Origin: JBCCEJ01 sp039030335
GTDB taxonomy: Bacteria; Pseudomonadota; Gammaproteobacteria; HK1
Assembly: GCA_039030335.1 (NCBI GenBank)
Contig: JBCCEJ010000063.1
Location: 1 to 32,707 of the forward strand
Reading direction: 5' to 3'
DNA length: 32,707 nt
Made by a program: the position numbers and the translations under genes
Notes under the pieces: generated by a model
What the model was told of the DNA's origin: nothing
Databases searched by the model: none
The model's input: the letters and a program-made list of their open reading frames with translations, nothing else
Shown here: positions 1 through 6,916 of the stretch, piece after piece
Layout: every line of letters begins with the position of its first letter
How positions within the stretch are numbered: position 1 is the stretch's first letter

Positions 1-527
1 AAGCACATCTTGTCGTAGATATCCATGAACGACAGCGGGCCCGACGTGTAAGCGCCGGCGCCGCTCACGTAAGCGCCTTTCGGGCGCAGCGTCGAAAACT
101 CGTAGCCGATGCCGCAGCCGGCCTTCAGGGTCAGGCCGGCTTCATGCACTTTCTCCAAGATGTCGTCCATGGAATCGTGGACCGTGTCGGAGACGGTGCA
201 GTTGATCGTCGAGGTCGCGGGCTTATGTTGCTGCGCGCCTGCATTCGACACGATGCGGCCGGCCGGAATGGCTCCCTGGCGCAGCGCATACAGAAAGCGC
301 TCATACCAGAGTTCGCGACGCGCCGGAGTCTCTTCGACGGCCGACAGCGCTTCGGCGACGCGCCTGAAGGTAGCGTCCACATCTGTATCGACCGCCGTGC
401 CATCTTTGGTCTTCAGACGGTACTTTTTATCCCAGATGTCGAGCGAGGCCGCTTGCAGCGGAATATCAACGGGTGACTCTGCGCGCGCTACAGCGAGCGA
501 AGCGCGAGCGCGCTTAACCGATTCCAT
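1..527 (-). CDS. nrdJ: Adenosylcobalamin-dependent (class II) ribonucleotide reductase, N-terminal part
   Basis: This gene starts at 527 and runs off the left edge, so only about 175 N-terminal residues are visible. Class II reductases make deoxyribonucleotides in the cytoplasm using adenosylcobalamin as radical source, with or without oxygen. The visible part contains IWDKKYRL near residues 31-38, STINCTVSDT at 106-115 (Cys110 matches the first redox cysteine of the active site), LKAGCGIGYEFSTLRPKGA at 134-152 and GPLSFMDIYDKMC at 163-175, all typical of NrdJ. The ATG at 527 is preceded by a strong AGGGGGG ribosome binding site. Two NrdR boxes lie about 80-130 bp upstream, which fits a reductase under NrdR control. 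The C-terminal cysteines and any ATP cone cannot be judged here. Confidence 0.93.
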   Translation of the reverse strand, partial: MESVKRARASLAVARAESPVDIPLQAASLDIWDKKYRLKTKDGTAVDTDVDATFRRVAEALSAVEETPARRELWYERFLYALRQGAIPAGRIVSNAGAQQHKPATSTINCTVSDTVHDSMDDILEKVHEAGLTLKAGCGIGYEFSTLRPKGAYVSGAGAYTSGPLSFMDIYDKMC

Positions 528-580
528 CTGTTCCCCCCTGGTGGATTTCGGTTTTGGGCTATCGCCATGCCAGATCTCTT

Positions 581-610
581 AGTCTAAGCGTGCGTTGACG
601 TACGGTGCAA
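581..610 (-). promoter_or_regulatory. Candidate sigma70 promoter of nrdJ
   Basis: Read on the minus strand, TTGCAC (610-605) and TAGACT (586-581) are separated by 18 bp and lie about 55 bp upstream of the nrdJ start. The -35 element overlaps the proximal NrdR box, which would allow direct repression. The match to consensus is moderate and the start point is inferred only. Confidence 0.4.
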
Positions 611-623
611 CACTATATAGTGT
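608..623. promoter_or_regulatory. NrdR box, nrdJ-proximal
   Basis: The 16-bp site fits the NrdR consensus acaCwAtATaTwGtgt, with a perfect right half TATAGTGT and a left half of CAACACTA that departs at the A of the core and at the two outermost positions. It sits 32 bp (start to start) from a second site with the same right half, about three helical turns, the spacing expected for paired NrdR boxes. The location upstream of a ribonucleotide reductase gene supports the call. Confidence 0.8.
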
Positions 624-639
624 CTCCCGCCTACACACA

Positions 640-655
640 TAACTACATATAGTGT
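640..655. promoter_or_regulatory. NrdR box, nrdJ-distal
   Basis: This second site reads TAACTACA followed by TATAGTGT, close to the NrdR consensus with one substitution in the ten-base core. It is in the same phase on the helix as the proximal box 32 bp away. Tandem boxes at this distance are the known arrangement for cooperative NrdR repression of ribonucleotide reductase promoters. Confidence 0.8.
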
Positions 656-777
656 ATTTGTTGTGGAAAGGCGGTGGAATTCCCCTGCGTGACCTGTGGA
701 CGAAATGTGGGTGACCTGGGATGGTGCAGGGATGACGCCCGTAGTGGCCATCTGGCAACATGCGGCCTCAGTCTTGT

Positions 778-797
778 AGCGGCCGGATCTGGCCGCT
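778..797 (+). other. Inverted repeat in leader of the exported protein gene
   Basis: The arms AGCGGCC and GGCCGCT flank a six-base loop, giving a seven-pair GC-rich hairpin that ends 22 bases before the chosen ATG at 820. It could influence translation or act as an attenuator, but no U-tract follows. No function is assigned. Confidence 0.35.
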
Positions 798-819
798 GAG
801 CAAAGGAAAACCGCGCAGT

Positions 820-1371
820 ATGGCCGCACCGCTTCGCCGGCATCTGGCTCGTATCGTCTTGCTTGCCCTGTGTTGCTCAGTGGCCGCGTCCGCGGCGGGG
901 CAAACCCCCATCAAAGCCTTCTTCGGTAACTTCGTCGGTCAGGCGATCTCCGAAAGTGGAGGAGAGATATCCACCCGAGACATCGCGGTGGATATCAAGG
1001 AGCACAAGAAAGGCTTCCGCCTCAGCTGGACGACCACGACCCGCCGCGGTGACGGGCGGGTCAAGCGCAAGGAACACACCGTCGACTTCGTCCCGTCCGG
1101 GTCATCCAACGTCTACGCGTCCGCGATGCGCCGTAATCTGTTCGGCAAGGCCGTACCGATGGATCCGCTCAAGGGCGACCCTTATGTATGGGCACGCCTC
1201 GACGGCCCCACACTCATCGTGCATGCGCTGGTCATCACTGAAGACCACGGTTACGAGATGCAGACCTACCGCCGCACGCTGACCGACAAGGGCATGGAAC
1301 TGGTCTTCCACCGGGTCAGGGACGGCGAGCGGCTGCGGGATGTGACCGGCACGCTCGTCAAGGTCAACTGA
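820..1371 (+). CDS. Exported protein of unknown function
   Basis: The protein has 183 residues. It begins with a classical signal peptide: a basic start (MAAPLRRHLARI), a hydrophobic core (VLLALCCSVAASA) and an Ala-rich cleavage region before GQTPIKAFFG, so it should be periplasmic. The mature part looks beta-rich, with FFGNFVGQAI, KGDPYVWARL, LTVHAL-like and EMQTYRRTL strands, and has no catalytic motif I can name. The ATG at 820 was chosen because it places the signal peptide at the N-terminus; an in-frame ATG at 760 would add 20 residues with no good ribosome binding site. The stop lies two bases before the GTG of nudC, so the two are probably co-transcribed, but I see no functional link. 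I have an impression that similar sequences are common in proteobacteria but cannot name a domain. Confidence 0.75.
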   Translation: MAAPLRRHLARIVLLALCCSVAASAAGQTPIKAFFGNFVGQAISESGGEISTRDIAVDIKEHKKGFRLSWTTTTRRGDGRVKRKEHTVDFVPSGSSNVYASAMRRNLFGKAVPMDPLKGDPYVWARLDGPTLIVHALVITEDHGYEMQTYRRTLTDKGMELVFHRVRDGERLRDVTGTLVKVN

Positions 1372-1373
1372 GC

Positions 1374-2309
1374 GTGGATCGGGGGCCGAACTGGTTCGCC
1401 GGCAGTGGAGTGCCGCGACTCGAGCAGCGCCGCCGCGACGCGGGCTGGATTACCGACTGTCTGCGCAACCCGAGAACTCGTATCGCGCCGGTCTGGCGCA
1501 ACCGGAATCTACTGGACGGAGACGTGGCAGCACTGCCAATGCTGGGGCAGTTGTCGGCGCTGACGGATCACGTGCAGGTTTTCGTGCTGTTGGGTGAGAT
1601 CGACGGCGAAGCGGTGTTCGCGGCGGATTTCGACCCGGCCGAGGGTGGGATCGCCGGCCAACTGGCAGATTTTGGCCAACTCGGCGACCTCCGCGAAATG
1701 GCCGGACGATTGGACCGCACGGAGGCGGCCTGGCTGGCACACGCTCGGGCCATGGCCTTCTGGCACAAAACACACCAGTTCTGCGGCTCGTGCGGGGGCC
1801 GCACGGTCGTATCAGACGCGGGCCACGCCCGGGTCTGCGAGCAGCCGGCGTGCGCGCGACAGCACTTTCCGCGAACCGACCCCGCCGTGATCGTGTTGGT
1901 CGAACACGAGGATCGGTGCCTGCTCGGACGCAATACCAACTGGACCGACGGGCTTTACTCGACCCTGGCCGGCTTCGTGGAACCGGGGGAAAGCCTGGAA
2001 GACACGGTTCGACGGGAGATCGAAGAGGAGTCCGGAGTTATCGTCGGTGATGTCCGCTATCACTCGTCGCAGCCCTGGCCGTTTCCTGCATCGATCATGC
2101 TCGGCTTCTTCGCTGAGGCGGTCGACCCGGCCATCACCATCGATGAACGCGAACTTGCCGACGCGCGTTGGTTCAACCGCGAGGAACTGGTCGCGGAGAC
2201 GCTGGCCGGTAACCTGCGACTGCCGCGCGGCGTCTCGATCGCGAGGCGCCTCGTCGACGACTGGTACGCCCTTTGCGGTCACAGTCTCAGCGACGCTTTG
2301 GCGCGCTAG
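1374..2309 (+). CDS. nudC: NADH pyrophosphatase / NAD-capped RNA hydrolase NudC
   Basis: NudC is a cytoplasmic Nudix hydrolase that cleaves NADH to NMNH and AMP and removes NAD caps from RNA. The 311-residue protein shows the full family layout: an N-terminal beta domain, a zinc ribbon with Cys137, Cys140, Cys155 and Cys160, the Nudix box at about 200-222 (GFVEPGESLEDTVRREIEEE, with the REIEEE core), and the family-defining SQPWPFP motif at 232-238. It is somewhat longer than E. coli NudC because of a longer N-terminal domain. It starts with GTG two bases after the upstream stop, which suggests translational coupling. All residues expected for metal binding and catalysis are present. Confidence 0.95.
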   Translation: MDRGPNWFAGSGVPRLEQRRRDAGWITDCLRNPRTRIAPVWRNRNLLDGDVAALPMLGQLSALTDHVQVFVLLGEIDGEAVFAADFDPAEGGIAGQLADFGQLGDLREMAGRLDRTEAAWLAHARAMAFWHKTHQFCGSCGGRTVVSDAGHARVCEQPACARQHFPRTDPAVIVLVEHEDRCLLGRNTNWTDGLYSTLAGFVEPGESLEDTVRREIEEESGVIVGDVRYHSSQPWPFPASIMLGFFAEAVDPAITIDERELADARWFNREELVAETLAGNLRLPRGVSIARRLVDDWYALCGHSLSDALAR

Positions 2310-2323
2310 CCCGCGTCGCCGCC

Positions 2324-2806
2324 TTACGGCGTATGAATTGCGACGACACGCCAGGTGTTGTCGTCTTGTAGTGCCATCTGGACATGTACCGGGTTCTGTC
2401 CGAGCTCACCCATTCTTATCAGGAACCGGTCGTAGGACTCGAAGAACGCGTAGCTGATGTCGCCGATCAGCGATGGTCTTGGCGACGGTGGCTCGCCCGG
2501 CCGGGTGTTCAGCGCCTGCTGTACCCAATGAATGTCGATGTTGGCGTCTATTGCCGTATCGCTGACGAGCTTGATGCCTTGCTTCAGCCAACGCGTCACA
2601 CGACCGCCATCGCTGCCGACAGCGCCGTCGACTTCGCGGTCCAGTTCCGCTTTCACCTGAGTGCGAACCGCGTCCATGTCGATGAGGCGCGCGAGTCTCA
2701 CGGGGTCATTGGCGGCAACCGCCTGGTCGAGGCGGTAGACGTAGATGTAGGGCCACGACACCAGCGCCAGGGCCGTCAGCAACACGATTACAACCAGGTA
2801 CTTCAC
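2324..2806 (-). CDS. DUF2939 family single-pass membrane protein
   Basis: The protein has 160 residues. A hydrophobic segment at residues 3-20 (YLVVIVLLTALALVSWPY) anchors or exports it, followed by YRLDQAVAANDPVRLARLID, the characteristic opening of DUF2939 proteins, whose function is unknown. A GTG at 2806 was chosen as start because GGAG lies seven bases upstream and the membrane segment then sits at the N-terminus; a longer ATG version from 2893 would add an Arg-rich stretch with no ribosome binding site. It lies downstream of malonyl-CoA decarboxylase on the same strand after a 171-bp gap that contains a hairpin, so it may have its own promoter. Its 3' end is convergent with nudC, 14 bp away. 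Confidence 0.75.
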   Translation of the reverse strand: MKYLVVIVLLTALALVSWPYIYVYRLDQAVAANDPVRLARLIDMDAVRTQVKAELDREVDGAVGSDGGRVTRWLKQGIKLVSDTAIDANIDIHWVQQALNTRPGEPPSPRPSLIGDISYAFFESYDRFLIRMGELGQNPVHVQMALQDDNTWRVVAIHTP

Positions 2807-2930
2807 GGCGTTGCTCCAGAGTACGGTGGGACGGAGCCGAAGCCGTCGTATGCGTGCGCGGCCGCCGCTCCGGCGCAGGCCAACAGCTGGCATCGGTTAA
2901 CGAGCTTCACAACCCCGGCTGCCGGTACGC

Positions 2931-2946
2931 GGCGCAACTGTGCGCC
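2931..2946 (-). terminator. Hairpin after malonyl-CoA decarboxylase, possible terminator
   Basis: GGCGCA and TGCGCC form a perfect six-pair stem around the loop ACTG, 32 bp past the malonyl-CoA decarboxylase stop. There is no U-tract on the minus strand, so it is at best a weak or Rho-assisted terminator, or an RNA end-stabilising structure. Confidence 0.3.
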
Positions 2947-2977
2947 AGGTGTCAGACCACGGACCCGCCGGAGCCGC

Positions 2978-4390
2978 TCAGGTCTTCAGCAGCCGCGTGA
3001 CGTCAGCGGCCGCCACGATCTGGCCCTCGCCCCGATACGCTTCGTGATTCTGATCCACCTGACCCAGATCGTACAAATAGTTGACCATCAGGCCGGCGGA
3101 GCGGCGCATCCCCTCAGTCGAGCGGTCGCCCAACCAGTTCAGTCGTTCCACGCGCGCGCCGTTGCTCAAGTGGAAGTGTGCGACAGGGTCCATGGCCCGA
3201 GAACCCCGCATGGCGTGCAGCAGGTAGTCGGCACACGCCCGTAGCAGCACCGGCTTCAACGCCGCCTGGAGATCGACCTGCTCAGCCCAAGTCTGATCCT
3301 CCAGCATGTTCTGCAGCGCCTGCGCCCAGGTCTGCGCGTCGGAGTGCTCTGTTATGACTGGCGGTAGTGGCCCGGCGTCAAACGCATCCGGGTCGTCGGT
3401 CAGGCGTCCGCGCAACCAACGGCTGAACCCCGGGATCGGCGACAGCGTGGCGAACGTCTTCAGGTTCGGCAGTTCCCTCGCCAGAGCGCTGGCCACCCTT
3501 TTGATGAGGAAATTGCCAAAGCTCACGCCGGCGAGGCCCGACTGGCAGTTCGATATCGAGTAGAAGATCGCGGCATCGGCGTGCAATGGATCCTCTAGCG
3601 GGGCCGTCTCATCCAGCAGTGCGCTGACATCGCCCGACATACCTTTTACCAGAGCCACCTGGACGAAGATCAACGGCTCGTCGGGCATGCTCGGATGGAA
3701 GAATGCGTAGCAACGCCGGTCCTCCGCCAGCCGGTTTTTCAGATCGTCCCACGACTTGATCGCGTGCACGGCTTCGTAGGCGATCAGTTTTTCCAGTAGC
3801 GCCGCCGGGGTTTCCCAGGTGATCCGGCGCAGATCCAAAAAGCCGACATCGAACCACGAGGTCAGCAACTCGCGCAGGTCGTGGTCGAGCGCCGAGAGTG
3901 CCTTGTTCTCGTCGGCCATCCGGCGCAGGTCCGCTCGGAGGTCCACCAGGAATTTGACACCCTGGTCGAGATCGTTGAACTGTCGTAGCAACGTCCGGCG
4001 GGGCGCTTCCAGTACGGCGTGAAGCCGGTGCTGAATCTGCGTGCGCTCGGTGTCGCTGACGGCGTCGCGCCACGCTTCCACCAGTTCCTCCACGCGTTCT
4101 CCCGGCACGCCGTAGTCTTCCGCCAGAACACCGAGGAAACGTCCTCGTCCAGTGTCGCTGAGATTCAGGTAAAGCTCACCGAGCCTGGCTGCGCGAGCCC
4201 GCGCTGAGACTTCCCCGCCACGCCCGGCGAGACAGGCGTCGATATGCTGACGCACGAGCGGCAGATCCTCGTCCCGAAGTTCCGCATCGACCTGGCTTTT
4301 CAGCTCGCCGTCCGAGGCCGCCGCTGTGAAACGCCAGGCGCGACGAAACTGCTTGAGCGTTCGATCCAGAAAACTGCTCTTCACGGACAT
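2978..4390 (-). CDS. Malonyl-CoA decarboxylase
   Basis: This enzyme converts malonyl-CoA to acetyl-CoA and CO2. The 470-residue protein matches the family over its whole length: a helical N-terminal region (about 1-190), then the acetyltransferase-fold catalytic domain with FFHPSMPDEPLIFVQVAL (230-247), SISNCQSGLAGVSFGNFL (278-295), FATLSPIPGFSRWL (313-326) and HFHLSNGARVERLNWLGD (405-422). By comparison with the human enzyme, Ser317 in the TLSPIPGF motif and His407 in FHLSNGA are the catalytic dyad. The ATG at 4390 has a weak AGAGG upstream. It is transcribed divergently from the propionate operon across a 550-bp control region with a palindrome. It may remove malonyl-CoA formed by promiscuous PccAB or serve malonate use; no malonate transporter or malonyl-CoA synthetase is adjacent. 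Confidence 0.93.
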   Translation of the reverse strand: MSVKSSFLDRTLKQFRRAWRFTAAASDGELKSQVDAELRDEDLPLVRQHIDACLAGRGGEVSARARAARLGELYLNLSDTGRGRFLGVLAEDYGVPGERVEELVEAWRDAVSDTERTQIQHRLHAVLEAPRRTLLRQFNDLDQGVKFLVDLRADLRRMADENKALSALDHDLRELLTSWFDVGFLDLRRITWETPAALLEKLIAYEAVHAIKSWDDLKNRLAEDRRCYAFFHPSMPDEPLIFVQVALVKGMSGDVSALLDETAPLEDPLHADAAIFYSISNCQSGLAGVSFGNFLIKRVASALARELPNLKTFATLSPIPGFSRWLRGRLTDDPDAFDAGPLPPVITEHSDAQTWAQALQNMLEDQTWAEQVDLQAALKPVLLRACADYLLHAMRGSRAMDPVAHFHLSNGARVERLNWLGDRSTEGMRRSAGLMVNYLYDLGQVDQNHEAYRGEGQIVAAADVTRLLKT

Positions 4391-4674
4391 TCAGAGAACC
4401 CTCTAATCGATGGATGAGCGCGGCGGCTCGGGCGATTGTTTGGACACCTTTGGAGCGTTGCTGAGGCAGTTCGTCCCGTTTGAGTGGCAATGGCTGCGAA
4501 ACCGGAGATGCAGCGTCGCGCGGCGACCAGCGCTGAAACCTGCACCAATGCAGCGTACGTGCTGCCAGACTGGTCTTCGCGGTGCGCCGGCTGCCGTCGA
4601 GGCCTGTTTGACGCGACTGCAGGCGAGCCTGAAGAAACGGCGCGATGGAACGCAGAACGGTGTCTGGCGTTAAG

Positions 4675-4696
4675 TTGACGTTTACGTAAACGTCAA
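4675..4696. promoter_or_regulatory. Perfect 22-bp palindromic operator, LiuR-like (MerR family) site
   Basis: The site consists of TTGACGTTTAC directly followed by its exact reverse complement. Its core, ACGTTTACGTAAACGT, resembles the sites I recall for LiuR, the MerR-family repressor of branched-chain amino acid and acyl-CoA catabolism genes in Gammaproteobacteria. It sits between two operons that degrade short acyl-CoAs, so shared control of both is likely. Identity of the regulator is inference; no regulator gene is in the window. Confidence 0.65.
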
Positions 4697-4703
4697 TGAC
4701 AAT
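4675..4703 (+). promoter_or_regulatory. Candidate sigma70 promoter of the propionate operon
   Basis: TTGACG (4675-4680) and GACAAT (4698-4703) are spaced by 17 bp. The -35 hexamer is the left end of the palindromic operator, so a bound regulator would cover the promoter. Because the site is a palindrome, a TTGACG also faces the malonyl-CoA decarboxylase side, but its matching -10 (TTAACG) is weaker. Confidence 0.5.
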
Positions 4704-4940
4704 CTCGGCGCCATCACGCCTCCGCTACGGGTCTTGGACCCGCCGCCACTGTTCGGCAAACTGGAAGTTTACAAGGGTAGCAGGCCAACGTTGCGGGAAG
4801 TGGTCACAAAGCAGACGTCTGGTCGGCTCCGGTGCGCCTCCCTGGCGCTATTGCGGCGGCGCGCTAATACGTGATCGCCCGATGACCTGGCCGCCCGTGT
4901 TGTTGCTCGCCAGGCTCGCAATTTCCTGAGGAGAATCTTC

Positions 4941-6833
4941 ATGGGCACCTTCGACGACATACACGCGCGATCGCTCGCCGACCGAGATGCCTTCTGGGCC
5001 GAGGCGGCCGAAGGGGTGCACTGGTACAAGCGTTGGGACAAGGTGCTCGATGACAGCCAGGCGCCGTTCTACCGGTGGTTTACAGGCGGTGAGCTGAACA
5101 CCTGTCACAACGCGTTGGATCGCCACGTCGAGGCAGGCCGGGGCGCACAGAATGCGCTCATCTACGACAGTCCGGTCACCGACACAATTCGCAAATACAC
5201 TTACGCGGAGCTTCGCGATCGCGTTGCGGTATTTGCCGGCGTCCTCGCCGACCATGGGGTCGGTTATGGCGACCGCGTGATCATTTATATGCCGATGGTC
5301 CCGGAGGCGGTCATCGCGATGCTCGCCTGCGCCCGACTGGGGGCGGTACATTCCGTTGTGTTCGGCGGATTTGCGGCCAACGAACTGGCCGTGCGGATCG
5401 ACGATGCCGAACCCAAGGTCATCGTCTCGGCATCGTGTGGCATCGAGGTCAACCGTATCGTCGCGTACAAGCCGCTGCTCGACGAGGCGATAGCGCTCGC
5501 CGCGCACAAACCCGGGCACTGCATCGTTTTACAACGTCCGCAGTGCGAGGCTGCGATGCAGGCCGGGCGCGACGTTGACTGGGAACACGCGGCAGCCAAC
5601 GCCGCGCCGCGTGACTGTGTGCCCGTCAAGGCCACGGACCCGCTCTACATCCTGTACACCTCTGGCACGACCGGACAACCGAAAGGTGTCGTCAGGGACA
5701 ACGGCGGGCATGCGGTCGCGCTCACGTGGTCGATGCATCACATCTACGGCGTAGAGCCAGGCGAGGTGTTTTGGTCCGCGTCCGACGTCGGCTGGGTCGT
5801 CGGCCACTCCTATATCGTCTACGCCCCTCTGCTTGCCGGCAATACGAGCGTGCTGTTCGAGGGCAAACCGGTCGGCACTCCGGATGCCGGCACATTCTGG
5901 CGGGTGATCGCCGAACACGATGTAAAGAGCCTGTTCACCGCCCCGACGGCGTTCCGGGCGATCAAGAAGGAAGACCCGAAAGGCGAGCATCTCGACCGGT
6001 ACGACCTCGGCGGCCTGCGTTCGCTGTTCCTGGCGGGCGAGCGCTGCGATCCGGACACGCTCGAATGGGCGCAGGCCCATCTGAAGGTTCCGGTGATCGA
6101 TCACTGGTGGCAGACCGAAACCGGTTGGCCGATCTGCTCGAACTGCCTCGGGATAGAGCAGTTGCCGATAAAGCCGGGCTCGCCGACCCGTCCGGTCCCT
6201 GGCTGGCAGATGGCAGTCCTGGGCGAAGATGGCCAGCCGGTAGCGGCTGGTGAGATCGGCGCACTGGTCGCGCGCCTGCCGCTTCCCCCCGGCACCTTTC
6301 CAACCTTATGGAACGCCGAAGAGCGGTTCCGTGAAGCCTACCTGTCGCAGCATGAGGGCTACTACAACACGGCTGACGCTGGCTTCATCGACGAAGACGG
6401 CTACGTATTCGTCATGGCGCGTACCGACGACATCATCAACGTAGCCGGCCATCGCCTGTCGACCGGGGCGATGGAGGAAGTACTCGCGGGTCACGCCGAC
6501 GTGGCCGAGTGCGCCGTGATCGGCGTGGCCGATCAGCTCAAGGGGCAGTTGCCGCTCGGCTTCATGGTCTTGAATGCCGGGTGCAACCGCGAGCACGGTC
6601 AGATCGTCTCTGAGGTAGTGCAGCGCGTACGGGACCAGATCGGGCCGGTCGCCGCTTTCAAGACCGCGACCGTGGTCGACCGGTTACCGAAGACCCGCTC
6701 CGGTAAGATCCTGCGCGGCACGATGCAAAAGATCGCCGACGGTGAGTCCTGGAAGATGCCGGCAACCATCGACGACCCGGTTATCCTCGATGAGATCACG
6801 GTGGCGTTGAAAGGCGTCGGTTACGCGGGCTGA
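4941..6833 (+). CDS. prpE: Propionyl-CoA synthetase (propionate-CoA ligase)
   Basis: PrpE activates propionate with ATP and CoA to propionyl-CoA through a propionyl-AMP intermediate. The 630-residue protein has the full ANL adenylating fold: the acyl-CoA synthetase N-terminal part (FYRWFTGGELNTCHNALDRH), the AMP-binding P-loop YTSGTTGQPKGVV starting at 239, WWQTETGWPI (the adenine motif), a hinge region near YVFVMARTDDIINVAGHR, and Lys589 in TRSGKILRG, the lysine that is acylated to switch off such enzymes. HWWQTETGWPICSN and the overall length favour PrpE over acetyl-CoA synthetase. The start is set by AGGAG nine bases upstream of ATG 4941. It is the first gene of the propionate operon, 83 bp ahead of the mutase. 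Confidence 0.93.
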   Translation: MGTFDDIHARSLADRDAFWAEAAEGVHWYKRWDKVLDDSQAPFYRWFTGGELNTCHNALDRHVEAGRGAQNALIYDSPVTDTIRKYTYAELRDRVAVFAGVLADHGVGYGDRVIIYMPMVPEAVIAMLACARLGAVHSVVFGGFAANELAVRIDDAEPKVIVSASCGIEVNRIVAYKPLLDEAIALAAHKPGHCIVLQRPQCEAAMQAGRDVDWEHAAANAAPRDCVPVKATDPLYILYTSGTTGQPKGVVRDNGGHAVALTWSMHHIYGVEPGEVFWSASDVGWVVGHSYIVYAPLLAGNTSVLFEGKPVGTPDAGTFWRVIAEHDVKSLFTAPTAFRAIKKEDPKGEHLDRYDLGGLRSLFLAGERCDPDTLEWAQAHLKVPVIDHWWQTETGWPICSNCLGIEQLPIKPGSPTRPVPGWQMAVLGEDGQPVAAGEIGALVARLPLPPGTFPTLWNAEERFREAYLSQHEGYYNTADAGFIDEDGYVFVMARTDDIINVAGHRLSTGAMEEVLAGHADVAECAVIGVADQLKGQLPLGFMVLNAGCNREHGQIVSEVVQRVRDQIGPVAAFKTATVVDRLPKTRSGKILRGTMQKIADGESWKMPATIDDPVILDEITVALKGVGYAG

Positions 6834-6916
6834 CCGCGGCGTCGCCGACCGTAGCAGCAGACACGATCGAGCACCGATAGGACTGAGCGGCGGCAAGCTG
6901 CCGCGGGGAACTGCGA

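Larger units (their letters stand above)
4391..4940. other. Divergent control region between malonyl-CoA decarboxylase and prpE
   Basis: This 550-bp stretch holds no open reading frame I believe. The reading frames of 60-90 codons within it show no recognisable motif and lack convincing ribosome binding sites. The one strong signal is a perfect 22-bp palindrome at 4675-4696 with a promoter on the plus strand. From there the leader to prpE is about 230 bp, and to malonyl-CoA decarboxylase about 285 bp, unusually long on both sides. No known riboswitch core was recognised. Confidence 0.5.

Noticed and set aside
595..621. Possible plus-strand promoter TTGACG / TATAGT overlapping the NrdR box
   Set aside because: The spacer is only 15 bp and the next plus-strand gene begins 200 bp away; the bases are better explained by the NrdR box.
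4410..4673. An 87-codon plus-strand open frame upstream of prpE
   Set aside because: It has no recognisable motif and no convincing ribosome binding site, and it overlaps the likely leader of malonyl-CoA decarboxylase.
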